DNA of 37,866 nt from Pontiellaceae bacterium B1224 (GCA_029432815.1 JAROBA010000046.1:1-37866); one strand, 5' to 3'. Positions 15,197 through 23,551 are shown, numbered from the stretch's first letter. Program-made: numbers and translations. Notes: generated from the sequence alone by a model not told the origin.

Positions 15197-17002
15197 ATGA
15201 ACGACCTTAGTTTAGTAAGAAATTTTTCAATTATCGCGCACATTGACCACGGAAAGTCGACGCTGGCCGACCGTATGATGGAGCTGACGCATACGGTGGA
15301 AGACCGTAAGATGAAAGAGCAGCTGCTCGATTCAATGGATCTTGAACGCGAGCGCGGCATCACGATCAAGGCGCATCCGGTTACCATGAGATATAAGGCG
15401 AAGGATGGGAAAATTTATACCTTCAATCTGATCGATACCCCTGGCCATGTGGACTTTTCCTACGAAGTGTCCCGCAGTCTTCAGGCCTGTGAAGGGGCCA
15501 TTCTGGTGGTCGATGCTTCGCAAGGGGTGGAGGCGCAGACCGTTTCCAATACCTATTTAGCGACGGACAACGGCCTGACCATTTTGCCGGTGCTCAATAA
15601 AATCGAGATGCCGAATGCGGATATCGACGAGGTTTCCCAGCAGATCGAAGACATTTTGGCTATTGAGGCCACGGACGCCCTGCAGGTCAGTGCCAAAAAG
15701 GGAATCGGCATTGAGGCGGTACTCGAGGCCGTGGTTGAGCGATTCCCTCCGCCGACTCCGGCAAAAGATCATTTTACCCGCGCGCTGGTGTTCGACTCGA
15801 AATACGATGCCTTCCGCGGCGTGGTGGTTTATATGCGCCTATTTTCCGGAACGCTGAAAGCGGGCGATAAGGTTCGTGTGATGAGCTCCGGCGAGGATTA
15901 CGAAATTAAGGAAGTTGGCATTTTTACTCCGGAAATGGAGAAGTGCAAGGTTCTGAACGAAGGTTCCGTGGGCTATGTGATCGCCAACATCAAGGATGCT
16001 TCCGAGATTCAGATCGGCGATACGCTGACCCTGGCCAAAACTCCGGCGGAAGATCCGTTGCCGGGTTTTAAGGAAATTCATCCAATGGTGTTTTCGGGCA
16101 TCTATCCGGTGGAAACCTCCGATTACGAAAAGCTCGGAGCGAGCATGGATAAGCTGCGCCTGAACGATGCTTCGTTTTCCTTCCAGGCGGAATCGTCCAT
16201 TGCATTGGGCTTCGGTTTTCGCTGCGGGTTCCTTGGATTGCTTCACATGGAAATCATCATGGAGCGTTTGCGCCGTGAATATAACCTCGATATTATTTCG
16301 TCCTACCCGAACGTGGTCTACCGCGTGGTGCTGAAAAACGGAGAGGTGGAGGAGATTGATAATCCGATGTATCTGCCGGATATGAGCAATATTGAGCAGA
16401 TCGAAGAACCGATGATTAATACGACCATTATCTGCCCGACGGACTATCTGGGCGACATGATGAAGCTGATCATGGATCGGCGCGGCGACATAACGAAGAC
16501 CGATTCCATCGACGGGCACCGGGTGATGCTGACCTGCTATATGCCGCTAAACGAAGTGTTGATCGATTTCTATGACAAGCTCAAGACCATCAGCCGCGGC
16601 TATGCTTCGATGGATTATGAATATGCGGACTACCAGCCCTCGGAGCTGGTGCGGATGGATATTATGATTCACGGCGAAGTGGTGGATGCCTTTTCCAGCA
16701 TTCTGCATCGGTCGAAGGCGGAGTTCCGTGGGCGGCAGATGTGTAAGTCGCTGCTCGATGTGATTCCTCGCCAGGCTTTTGCCGTGGCGCTGCAGGCGGC
16801 GGTGAACGGAAAAGTGATTGCCCGCGAGACCATTCGGGCCTACCGGAAAGATGTGACAGCCAAGTGCTACGGCGGCGATATTTCCCGTAAGCGCAAGCTG
16901 CTGGAGCGTCAGAAGGAAGGAAAGAAAAAGCTGAAGGCCATCGGTAAAGTGAATATTCCGCAGGAGGCGTTTATTGCTGTCCTGAAAACGAATAATAAGT
17001 GA
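15197..17002 (+). CDS. lepA: Elongation factor 4 (LepA), ribosomal back-translocating GTPase
   Basis: A 601-residue translational GTPase, normal length for EF4. GTP-binding motifs: G1 AHIDHGKS (14-21), the switch ERERGITIKAHPV, G3 DTPGHVDF and G4 NKIEMP (a variant of NKxD common in LepA, followed by NADID). The C-terminal LepA-specific region includes CYGGDISRKRKLLERQKEGKK, which binds the A-site side of the ribosome. It acts on stalled or wrongly translocated ribosomes under ionic stress. In many bacteria lepA is followed by the signal peptidase gene lepB, as here, with a 92-base gap holding a repeat hairpin. Confidence 0.97.
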   Translation: MNDLSLVRNFSIIAHIDHGKSTLADRMMELTHTVEDRKMKEQLLDSMDLERERGITIKAHPVTMRYKAKDGKIYTFNLIDTPGHVDFSYEVSRSLQACEGAILVVDASQGVEAQTVSNTYLATDNGLTILPVLNKIEMPNADIDEVSQQIEDILAIEATDALQVSAKKGIGIEAVLEAVVERFPPPTPAKDHFTRALVFDSKYDAFRGVVVYMRLFSGTLKAGDKVRVMSSGEDYEIKEVGIFTPEMEKCKVLNEGSVGYVIANIKDASEIQIGDTLTLAKTPAEDPLPGFKEIHPMVFSGIYPVETSDYEKLGASMDKLRLNDASFSFQAESSIALGFGFRCGFLGLLHMEIIMERLRREYNLDIISSYPNVVYRVVLKNGEVEEIDNPMYLPDMSNIEQIEEPMINTTIICPTDYLGDMMKLIMDRRGDITKTDSIDGHRVMLTCYMPLNEVLIDFYDKLKTISRGYASMDYEYADYQPSELVRMDIMIHGEVVDAFSSILHRSKAEFRGRQMCKSLLDVIPRQAFAVALQAAVNGKVIARETIRAYRKDVTAKCYGGDISRKRKLLERQKEGKKKLKAIGKVNIPQEAFIAVLKTNNK

Positions 17003-17008
17003 TTTTTT

Positions 17009-17062
17009 CAACACAAAGGCACTAAGGCCACGAAGGACAGATCTTCGTGCTCTTTGAGTCTT
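17009..17062. repeat. Hairpin with tandem-repeat arms between lepA and lepB
   Basis: The left arm is a degenerate 9-base repeat (CAAAGGCAC-TAAGGCCAC-GAAGGAC). It can pair with the right arm CTTCGTGCTCTTTGAGTCTT through CACGAAG / CTTCGTG. The layout is the same as the heptamer-armed hairpins at 18866, 25754 and 26769, with a different unit. Confidence 0.55.
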
Positions 17063-17094
17063 AAGCGAAGCGGGTGTTTAGTTTGGAGAATATG

Positions 17095-18360
17095 ATGGTT
17101 TCAATTTTTAAAAAACGTAAACTGAAGAAGCAGCTTAAGGAATACATTCAGATGGCCCGTCATGCGCGGCATATGCGCGAGGACATCGCCGATCCGGCTG
17201 ATTTGAAGGCGCTTATTGAGGCCGAAGAGGCCGTGGTTGAAATCCGGCGCACCGGCGAGGGGGATGTCGAAAAAGCCGTCCAGACGCTGGAAGCGGCGGC
17301 GAACAAGGTGTATTCCATGGCCAGGAAGTCGGTCATGATGGAATGGACCGAAACGTTAATCGTGGCGCTGGGCGCAGCGATGGCGATTCGCGCCTTTTTC
17401 TTCCAGCCTTTTAAAATTCCGACCGGGTCCATGCAGCCGACTCTCAACGGGATCAATTCTTTTCAGCAGTCGGCCCCGAGCTGGAACCAGAAGCCGCCGT
17501 TTAAATTTGTTAACTGGCTGATTACCGGTGAATCCTACAAAGTGATACGGGCGAAGAGTTCAGGATATTTGACCCGCGAGGGCGGTTCCCGTGATACCGG
17601 TATTTTTCTGATTAACGGCAAAGTGCACAAGATTCCGTCGTATATGAGCGGATTGACTCAGATCGATACGGAAAAGGTTTACAAGAAGGGCGATGTTCTG
17701 ATTCCGGGCCCCGAAGGCCATGAAATTTTGGCGCAGGCGGATGGCCGGATTAATTCAAACGGCGGTTCGCTGGATGAAGAGGGAAATATTGTTTTGCATA
17801 TTGGTGGGGTGATTCAGCGTATCCCTGCGTATCTCGTGCAACCCGTGGTCGGAAAATATTATGAAAAGGGCGACATCATCCTGGCGGGACGGGTGGTTGC
17901 AGGTGACCATATTCTGGTCAACAAGATGAAATATAATTTTATGAGCCCTGAGCGCGGTGACATTTCGGTGTTTGATACACGAAGTATTTCCCATCCCCAG
18001 GTACGAGCCGATACTTTCTATATTAAACGGATGGTCGGTCTGCCGGGCGAAAAGATCCAGATTCAGGAGCGCCGGCTGGTGGCCGATGGCGAAATCATTG
18101 AAGATCCGCCGATGTTCAAGATCATCGATACAGATCCGATCTATAGCGGAGGGCATGACATTGCCCCGGGCAGCCTGCTTTATTCCGAGGACGCCTTCAT
18201 TCAGCTGGGGGATGATGAATATTTGATGATGGGGGACAATACGCGCCCGAATATGAGCCTGGACGGCCGCTTTTTCGGCGGTGTTCCGCGGGCGGATTTT
18301 CAGGGACCGGCCATTTTTGTCTACTGGCCGTTCCGAAGCCATTGGGGTGTGGTCCGCTGA
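17095..18360 (+). CDS. lepB: Signal peptidase I with a large internal insertion
   Basis: A 421-residue signal peptidase that cleaves Sec and Tat signal peptides at the outer face of the inner membrane. A cytoplasmic helical region (1-80) precedes one membrane segment (about 88-104). Box B holds the catalytic serine, GSMQPTL (Ser112); box D holds the lysine, YIKRMVGLPGE (Lys311); box E is MMGDNTRPNMSLDGR. Ser and Lys are about 200 residues apart, against 55 in E. coli LepB. The insertion contains two related units (KVHKIPSYMSG...YKKGDVLIPG and VIQRIPAYLVQ...YEKGDIILAG). ATG 17095 is chosen because GGAG is six bases before it; ATG 17092 is also possible. Confidence 0.93.
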   Translation: MVSIFKKRKLKKQLKEYIQMARHARHMREDIADPADLKALIEAEEAVVEIRRTGEGDVEKAVQTLEAAANKVYSMARKSVMMEWTETLIVALGAAMAIRAFFFQPFKIPTGSMQPTLNGINSFQQSAPSWNQKPPFKFVNWLITGESYKVIRAKSSGYLTREGGSRDTGIFLINGKVHKIPSYMSGLTQIDTEKVYKKGDVLIPGPEGHEILAQADGRINSNGGSLDEEGNIVLHIGGVIQRIPAYLVQPVVGKYYEKGDIILAGRVVAGDHILVNKMKYNFMSPERGDISVFDTRSISHPQVRADTFYIKRMVGLPGEKIQIQERRLVADGEIIEDPPMFKIIDTDPIYSGGHDIAPGSLLYSEDAFIQLGDDEYLMMGDNTRPNMSLDGRFFGGVPRADFQGPAIFVYWPFRSHWGVVR

Positions 18361-18466
18361 TACTCTTGTGGAGTGTTGGAGTACCGGGATGATGGATTGA
18401 TGGATGTCGGGTGAAACGGGGGCAATGCTCCAAAAATCCGTTACCCTAATAATCCAATCTTTCGGG

Positions 18467-18494
18467 TTGACTTCAAAATCGGCTCCGCTACTAT
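18467..18494 (+). promoter_or_regulatory. Sigma-70-type promoter of rpsT
   Basis: TTGACT (18467-18472) and TACTAT (18489-18494) are separated by 16 bases, with transcription expected to start near 18501. A dispersed motif (18506-18520) therefore falls at the very start of the mRNA leader. Confidence 0.65.
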
Positions 18495-18505
18495 CCCAAC
18501 CTCTT

Positions 18506-18520
18506 TTCCAGAATCTGGAA
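18506..18520. repeat. TTCCA-N5-TGGAA motif in the rpsT leader
   Basis: TTCCAGAATCTGGAA lies 12 bases after the promoter -10 box and 27 bases before the rpsT ATG. It would form a 5' hairpin in the mRNA, or an operator overlapping the start site. Confidence 0.85.
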
Positions 18521-18547
18521 CGAATTTGTTAAAACGGAGTATTTGAA

Positions 18548-18811
18548 ATGCCGAATCTTAAAAGTGCAAAGAAAAGAATGCGTCAGAATGTGGTGCGTCA
18601 CGACCGTAACATCCAGGTCCGTACCCGCATCAAATCTGCGCGTCGCAGCATGATGGAAGCGCTGGAAGCCAAGGACGCCGAAGCAGGTCAGACTGCATTG
18701 CGCACCTATAGCTCCGTGCTCGATAAAGCTGCAAAAGCCGGTGTCATCAAGAAAAACACCGCTGTTCGCCGCAAAACTAACGCTGCGAACGGTCTGCGTA
18801 AGATTGGCTAA
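18548..18811 (+). CDS. rpsT: Small ribosomal subunit protein bS20
   Basis: An 87-residue, very basic helical protein beginning PNLKSAKKRMRQN and carrying the family block KSARRSMMEAL...DKAAKAGVIKKNTAVRRKT. It binds 16S rRNA early in assembly of the small subunit. It is preceded by its own promoter (18467-18494) and a GGAG-type binding site, and followed by a strong terminator at 18834-18863, so it is transcribed alone. Expression may be affected by the palindrome in its leader. Confidence 0.97.
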   Translation: MPNLKSAKKRMRQNVVRHDRNIQVRTRIKSARRSMMEALEAKDAEAGQTALRTYSSVLDKAAKAGVIKKNTAVRRKTNAANGLRKIG

Positions 18812-18833
18812 TTCCAATCCGAGCAACCGAAGG

Positions 18834-18863
18834 AAAAGCCCGCCGATGAGCGGGCTTTTTTGT
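18834..18863 (+). terminator. Intrinsic terminator of rpsT
   Basis: Stem AAAAGCCCGC / GCGGGCTTTT with a six-base loop and a run of Ts. Confidence 0.9.
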
Positions 18864-18865
18864 TT

Positions 18866-18958
18866 TTAGAGTTTTAGGTTTTAAGTGGTTAAGTTTTAGG
18901 TCGAAGGGTTCCAATGCCTGGAAACTTAAAACCTGAAACGTAACTCTTAAAACTGCTG
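18866..18958. repeat. Heptamer-armed inverted repeat with a dispersed motif in the loop
   Basis: The left arm (AGTTTTA-GGTTTTA-AGTGGTT-AAGTTTTA) is roughly complementary to the right arm (CTTAAAACCTGAAACGTAAC, then TCTTAAAACT). The loop contains TTCCAATGCCTGGAA at 18909-18923. The arm sequence closely matches the arms that flank the four-helix-bundle gene at 26769-27170, so this looks like the same element without its gene. Confidence 0.7.
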
Positions 18959-18965
18959 CATCCGC

Positions 18966-19478
18966 CTAGTTCCACTGGTCAATCAGATCATCCAGCATAT
19001 ATTCGGCGAGCTCAATGGCAGCGGTAGGGAACGCTTCGCGCTTGGATGTCGTTAGATCAGACTGAAAGGGGAAGGTGGCCTCACCATAGGTGGTTGAGGT
19101 GGAGATGACCTTTCCGGTTGAAAGTTTGCGTAGTTCGGCTTCAGCCGTAACCCGAAGTCGATACGTGTCCGGCGTCGTTTGCTGATCTGTGGCATAGGCG
19201 ATCGGAGTGAGGGCATAGTTGATGAGCGTGATGTCGATGATGGCATCGGCATCTTTGGGTTCATTGACGAGCTTCATGCGTCCATCAAATTGAATCTGTT
19301 GCCGCATGGCTGCGGTAACCTGCAGTTCAATAGCCGGTTCGCCGGAGTTGTTTATGATCGGTCCCATCGTGACGGAATGAATCCCTTCCGGTCGCGAACC
19401 GCCCAGATGATAGCCCATACAGCCCGATAAGAGCAGCGCGGCGGTGAGTATGTACAGCAGGTAGAGTCTTTTATTCAT
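18966..19478 (-). CDS. LptE-like LPS-assembly lipoprotein
   Basis: A 170-residue lipoprotein from ATG 19478 (NKRLYLLYILTAALLLSGC, lipobox LLSGC at Cys19). The longer frame from 19502 adds eight residues ahead of the signal and is not preferred. After the lipid anchor comes GYHLGGSRPEGIHSVTMGPIINNSGEP, then a two-layer alpha/beta pattern (RQQIQFDGRMKLVNEPKDADAIID...) typical of LptE, which plugs the LptD barrel in the outer membrane and guides LPS to the surface. Sequence is weakly conserved in this family, so the symbol is withheld. Divergent from serA. Confidence 0.65.
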   Translation of the reverse strand: MNKRLYLLYILTAALLLSGCMGYHLGGSRPEGIHSVTMGPIINNSGEPAIELQVTAAMRQQIQFDGRMKLVNEPKDADAIIDITLINYALTPIAYATDQQTTPDTYRLRVTAEAELRKLSTGKVISTSTTYGEATFPFQSDLTTSKREAFPTAAIELAEYMLDDLIDQWN

Positions 19479-19599
19479 AAGCGGTATCCAATCAAGACGC
19501 AAAACTGTGCCGGAAAAATGAAATTTGTCAAAGCTTGATTCCGGCGTTCAGCCTGCTTAGTGTGTGCGCTCGTTTTTCAACCATAACTGAGAGGAAATA

Positions 19600-21177
19600 A
19601 TGAAAAAGGTACTGATACCGACCAAACTGAACGCGGTAGCCCGCGAGACCCTCAACAAGCATGGCAGCTATGATGTTGTGCAGGACGAAACATCGGATCT
19701 CGGTACCCTTGCTTCTCAGAATCCTGACACGTATGCACTGATCGTCCGCTCTGAAAAAGTTACGGCCGAGATTATTGATGCAATGCCGTCGCTGAAAGTG
19801 GTAATTCGTGCCGGGGCCGGTTACAACACGATCGATACCAAACATGCCCGTTCCAAAGGTGTGGATGTCATGAATACGCCCGGCGCCAACGCGAATGCGG
19901 TGGCCGAAGAAGTGGTGGCGCTCATGCTGGCCGATGCTCGCCATGTGGTTCCGGCCGACGCTTCTACCCGCGCAGGAAAATGGGAAAAAGGCAATTTCAT
20001 GGGCAAAGAAATCACGGGCAAGACCGTGGGCATTGTCGGTTTCGGTGCGATTGGTCAGCTGACCGCGAAGCGTCTGTCCGGTTTCGATGTTACAATTCTG
20101 GCCTACGATCCCTTCCTCTCCGACGAACGGGCCCGCGATCTCGGTGCTGAATCGGTTGAGCTCGCCGAAATTTTTGAAAAGTGCGATTACATTTCCCTGC
20201 ACATGCCGGAGAACGATGAAACCCGCGGCATCATTAATAAGTCGCTGATCGCCCGTATGAAAAACGGGGCCACGCTCATCAACTGCGCACGGGCCGGAAT
20301 TTTGAATGAAGACGATTTCCGCGCGATGAAGGCGGATAAAGGGCTGCGCCTGCTGAACGATGTATATCCGAAAGATGAAGCCAGCGATAAACCGATTGCG
20401 GATATTGCCGACATCATGCTGCCGCACCTCGGTGCCAGTACGAATGAAGCAAACTGGAATGCGGCGTACCGCTCCGCCACGCAGCTGATCGGCTATGACG
20501 ATAAAGGCATTGCCTCCTATGTGGTGAATCGCGATGTGCCGGAAGGGCTCGACCGCACGTATTCTGAACTGGCCTACGCCCTGGCGCACACCTGCCGCGG
20601 TATTGCCGGCGGGAATAAGCAGATGAAGCTGATCGAAACCAGTTTCTATGGTGATCTTGCAAAATTCGGCGATTGGCTGCTGGTGCAGATTGTTTCGGCA
20701 CTGTCCGACGATTTCGACCGCACCCTCGGCTACGATGCCGCGCTGGAATATCTGAAAGAAATGGGCGTGGAATATTTCAACCGCGAAACCGATACCTCCA
20801 AGGGATACGGCGATTCCATTACGGTGGACGTCACCACCTCTGTGGACGCGGCACACTTCAAGCGGGTCAGTGTTCGCGGCACCGTTGCAGAAGGCAATAT
20901 GATGATTTCCCGCATCAATGACTTCGATAAGCTCTATTTCGAGCCGACCGGCACCGCCGTCATCTTTATCTATAAAGACCGTCCCGGTGTGATCGGTCAG
21001 ATCGGTAATGCGTTGGCGGAAGCCGGCATCAATATCGACGACATGCGCAACCCGCACGATCCGTCCGGCGAAAACTCGCTGGCCATCCTTCGCACCGGCG
21101 CGCCGGTGGATTGCGACATTATGGATACGATTGCGGCTAAAATTGAGGCGTTGCACGCATCCTGCGTGAAGTACTAA
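19600..21177 (+). CDS. serA: D-3-phosphoglycerate dehydrogenase
   Basis: A 525-residue dehydrogenase that makes 3-phosphohydroxypyruvate, the first step of serine synthesis. The N-terminal substrate domain includes VVIRAGAGYNTID. The Rossmann domain has VGIVGFGAIGQ (GxGxxG) and the catalytic set with NCARAGILNEDD and LPHLGASTNEA (His in PHLGAST). A long middle region (about 310-440) is followed by a C-terminal ACT domain (FIYKDRPGVIGQIGNALAEAGINIDDM), the usual serine-sensing module, so feedback inhibition by serine is likely. ATG 19600 has GAGAGGAAAT upstream. It faces away from the lptE-like gene. Confidence 0.95.
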   Translation: MKKVLIPTKLNAVARETLNKHGSYDVVQDETSDLGTLASQNPDTYALIVRSEKVTAEIIDAMPSLKVVIRAGAGYNTIDTKHARSKGVDVMNTPGANANAVAEEVVALMLADARHVVPADASTRAGKWEKGNFMGKEITGKTVGIVGFGAIGQLTAKRLSGFDVTILAYDPFLSDERARDLGAESVELAEIFEKCDYISLHMPENDETRGIINKSLIARMKNGATLINCARAGILNEDDFRAMKADKGLRLLNDVYPKDEASDKPIADIADIMLPHLGASTNEANWNAAYRSATQLIGYDDKGIASYVVNRDVPEGLDRTYSELAYALAHTCRGIAGGNKQMKLIETSFYGDLAKFGDWLLVQIVSALSDDFDRTLGYDAALEYLKEMGVEYFNRETDTSKGYGDSITVDVTTSVDAAHFKRVSVRGTVAEGNMMISRINDFDKLYFEPTGTAVIFIYKDRPGVIGQIGNALAEAGINIDDMRNPHDPSGENSLAILRTGAPVDCDIMDTIAAKIEALHASCVKY

Positions 21178-21210
21178 TCGGTTCGCGCGAGTAAAATCAG
21201 AAAGGCTCCA

Positions 21211-21768
21211 ATGGCTGGAAAAACGGAATCTCCGAAGCTGTTGGAGCTTTTTTGCGTCTTTGCACGAATCAGTGCCATCACCATTGGCGGCGGCTATGTG
21301 ATGTTTCCGCTGATGAAATCCGAGGTGGTCGATTCCAAAGGCTGGATAACCGACGAAGAGATGGTCGACTACTATGCCCTCGGCCAATCTGTTCCCGGCA
21401 TTATCGCCATGAATACCTCCACGCTCATCGGATACCGCAAACGAGGGATTTCTGGAGCGATGAGCGCGGCGGCAGGTATGGCGACCCCGTCTGTGATTGT
21501 GATTCTCCTGATCGCCGCTTTTCTCACTCCCTACTTTGATCTGCCCTGGGTGCAGAAGGCTTTTGCCGGAATCCGCGCGGCCGTGGTGGCTCTGATTGTG
21601 ATGGCGGTCTGGCAGGTGGGTAAAAAGTCGGTTAATTCAGTTTCTAAAGGGATCATTGCCATTGGTTCCTTCCTCGCCATCGTCGGCCTCGGCATGCATC
21701 CGGTTTTGATGATTGTTGCCGGAGGGCTGCTCGGAGCGCTCCTTTTCCGAAAGGAGGCCTCGGTGTGA
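21211..21768 (+). CDS. Chromate transporter family protein, first half
   Basis: A 185-residue integral membrane protein of the CHR family in its short, one-domain form. The signature is FARISAITIGGGYVMFPLMKSEVV followed by YYALGQSVPGIIAMNTSTLIGYRKRG, then four to five membrane segments. Short CHR proteins work as pairs of opposite topology, and the partner is the next gene, overlapping by four bases. The pair may export chromate or a similar anion, or take up another substrate. The start ATG 21211 follows AGAAAGG. Confidence 0.85.
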   Translation: MAGKTESPKLLELFCVFARISAITIGGGYVMFPLMKSEVVDSKGWITDEEMVDYYALGQSVPGIIAMNTSTLIGYRKRGISGAMSAAAGMATPSVIVILLIAAFLTPYFDLPWVQKAFAGIRAAVVALIVMAVWQVGKKSVNSVSKGIIAIGSFLAIVGLGMHPVLMIVAGGLLGALLFRKEASV

Positions 21769-22283
21769 ATATGCTGTTTCAGCTTTTTACGGCCTTCTTC
21801 ACGATCGGCCTGTTTGCGTTTGGCGGGGGCTACGCAATTCTATCGTTCCTGCAGCAGGAGGTGGAGCGACGCGGCTGGATGTCCACCGAGCGGTTTGTGG
21901 ATTTTATTGCCATCTCTCAAAGTACACCCGGGCCGATTGCTATCAATATGGCGACGTTTGTCGGTTTCGAAACGGGTGGCGTTCTCGGGGCATTGGTGGC
22001 ATCGATTGCGGTGGCGTTGCCGGGAATGATTCTGATGTCGACGTTTGCGCTGTTCTTCTTCCACTTCTACGAACGGCCGGGTACGCAGGCGGTATTTCGC
22101 GGGCTCCGTCCCGCAGTGGTCGGCCTCGTTGCGGCGGCGGCCTGGCAGATCGGTCGGGTGGCCGTAGTGAATGTGCCGGCGGCGGCCATTTCCATTGTTT
22201 GCATCGTGCTCATCGCAAAATGGAAAGTCAGCCCGGTGTTTCTCGTGATTGGCTCGGCGATCGCCGGGGTTATTTTTTTCTAG
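21765..22283 (+). CDS. Chromate transporter family protein, second half
   Basis: A 172-residue partner of the preceding gene, with FFTIGLFAFGGGYAILSFLQQEVE and ISQSTPGPIAINMATFVGFETGG as the CHR signature. GTG 21765 is the likely start: AAGGAGG ends seven bases before it, whereas the in-frame ATG at 21771 would be 13 bases away. It overlaps the end of the first half by four bases, indicating translational coupling. It ends just before a palindromic element (22287-22342) and the convergent GGDEF gene. Confidence 0.85.
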   Translation: MNMLFQLFTAFFTIGLFAFGGGYAILSFLQQEVERRGWMSTERFVDFIAISQSTPGPIAINMATFVGFETGGVLGALVASIAVALPGMILMSTFALFFFHFYERPGTQAVFRGLRPAVVGLVAAAAWQIGRVAVVNVPAAAISIVCIVLIAKWKVSPVFLVIGSAIAGVIFF

Positions 22284-22286
22284 AAG

Positions 22287-22342
22287 GGTAGTGCGCTTTC
22301 GATGAAAGCGCCGTGTGGACGGCTCGTCGAGCCTTCCCTACC
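22287..22342 (-). repeat. Compound palindrome including a GTAGGGA-family copy
   Basis: GCGCTTTC-GAT-GAAAGCGC (22293-22311) is a perfect stem. On the minus strand 22342-22317 reads GTAGGGAAGGCTCGACGAGCC followed by GTCC, matching the element inside hsdM. The stop codon of the GGDEF gene (22338-22340) is within the element, which sits between two convergent genes. Confidence 0.65.
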
Positions 22343-22814
22343 TTTTCTTCCGCCCCAGAAGATCCGCATCAGCTTCTCTATAGAGGTCGGCGGCAGGCAG
22401 GGCGGCGGCGCCGGCGGTGACGGTTGGGAACTTTTGTTTCGCCATCACGCGCTCGACAAACTTCCAGGCATTGGAAAGTTCCGTCTCCGGAAGCAGAACT
22501 GCAAATTCATCGCCGCCGATCCGGCACACAATATCGGCCGCGCGCGCGGTGGACATCAGGATCTCTGAAAAATGCTTCAGCACGGAATCGCCCTCCGCGT
22601 GCCCGTTGGCATCGTTTATCTGCTTAAAACGATCAATATCGAAAAGGACGAGGCTGAGCGGCCGGTCGTAGCGCGTGGCGGTTTGGATGTGATCAGCCAG
22701 CGTCTCGTTAAAGTAGCGGCGATTATAGAGTCCGGTCAATCCGTCGCGGGTGGCCTGTTCGCTCAGTAGCATCAGGGTCAGCCAGAGCAGGGGATTGGTT
22801 TCGGAATCATTCAT
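22338..22814 (-). CDS. Stand-alone GGDEF diguanylate cyclase
   Basis: A 158-residue protein that is nearly all GGDEF domain: DGLTGLYNRRYF, FDIDRFKQIND, then RAADIVCRIGGDEF with both the active-site GGDEF and the inhibitory RxxD site five residues upstream. It should make cyclic di-GMP; there is no sensor domain, only a short hydrophobic stretch (LLWLTLMLL). The end (READADLLGRKKR) is a little shorter than usual and is encoded by the edge of the GTAGGGA-type repeat. A dispersed motif at 22462-22476 is read as SNAW (114-117). The ATG overlaps by one base the stop codon of the YdcF-like gene. Confidence 0.85.
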   Translation of the reverse strand: MNDSETNPLLWLTLMLLSEQATRDGLTGLYNRRYFNETLADHIQTATRYDRPLSLVLFDIDRFKQINDANGHAEGDSVLKHFSEILMSTARAADIVCRIGGDEFAVLLPETELSNAWKFVERVMAKQKFPTVTAGAAALPAADLYREADADLLGRKKR

Positions 22815-23464
22815 CAGGGATGGAAAAATAGTTTTGCATATATATAGGCCAGAGTTTCGCTCATCACATAGCGAACGCCTTCGCTGCCTTTATACCAGTC
22901 CTTCGGTTCGTAGGAGGCAGGGGCCAGACAGGTGATGCCGATGTTGTAGTCGGAACCCAGTGCTTTCTGAAAAAGCATTCGGCTGCGTCGCCCGTGCGGG
23001 CCGGTTGTGATCAGGTGCAGATCGGTCTCCTGCATATTATAGGCGATGAATGCTTCCCGGAGTGCAACCGCCGCCTGATAGGTCCGGTCTTTTTTTGCAT
23101 CGTCGGCAACGGATACGATTATTTTTTCCGGATCAACGCCCATTTTAATCAGGCGGGCGGCGGTCATTTCCGGATAGGATTCAAATTGCTGGATATAACT
23201 TCCGGTCTCGATTTGCACACCCGTGCAGACGATTTGAGAGTATTCGCCGGCGTTGAACAGGATGATCGCTTCATCGAGCGCAAAGTCATGAATCCATCCC
23301 TCAACAACCATAAGGCCTTTATATGGTGGTTTTTGAGGCGCTAAAAAGGGGTAGAGACTTTTGATGAACCCGATAAAAATAAGTACGAGAAGGGTTGCAA
23401 TCAGCAACCAGCCAAGCAATGTTGGGCATCTTCTCGAACGGATACGGGTGAGTGCAAATCTCAT
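22814..23464 (-). CDS. YdcF/SanA/ElyC family (DUF218) membrane protein
   Basis: A 216-residue protein with one N-terminal membrane segment (LLGWLLIATLLVLIFIGFI, about 17-35) and a DUF218 domain: LMVVEGWIHDFALDEAIILF, SQIVCTGV, MGVDPEKIIV and LITTGPHGRRSRMLFQKALG. Family members (SanA, ElyC, YdcF) sit in the inner membrane and affect envelope or peptidoglycan-precursor homeostasis; the biochemical activity is not settled. Its stop overlaps the start of the GGDEF gene, so the two form an operon. The ribosomal operon rplM-rpsI diverges from it. Confidence 0.75.
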   Translation of the reverse strand: MRFALTRIRSRRCPTLLGWLLIATLLVLIFIGFIKSLYPFLAPQKPPYKGLMVVEGWIHDFALDEAIILFNAGEYSQIVCTGVQIETGSYIQQFESYPEMTAARLIKMGVDPEKIIVSVADDAKKDRTYQAAVALREAFIAYNMQETDLHLITTGPHGRRSRMLFQKALGSDYNIGITCLAPASYEPKDWYKGSEGVRYVMSETLAYIYAKLFFHP

Positions 23465-23524
23465 GGTGTGGTTGTATCACGGAATCCGGGGTTTGAAAAA
23501 CCAGAAACTTCTTGCGTACAGGGG

Positions 23525-23551
23525 TTGACACGCCGCGGTCTCTTATATAAC
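23525..23551 (+). promoter_or_regulatory. Promoter of rplM-rpsI
   Basis: A perfect -35 box TTGACA (23525-23530) and TATAAC (23546-23551), spaced by 15 bases, slightly short. TATATA two bases earlier is an alternative -10. Confidence 0.6.

Noticed and set aside
19528-21387. A 619-codon open frame on the minus strand
   Set aside because: Antisense to serA, whose family motifs are unmistakable; the minus-strand protein is rich in His/Arg/Gly as expected of a shadow frame.
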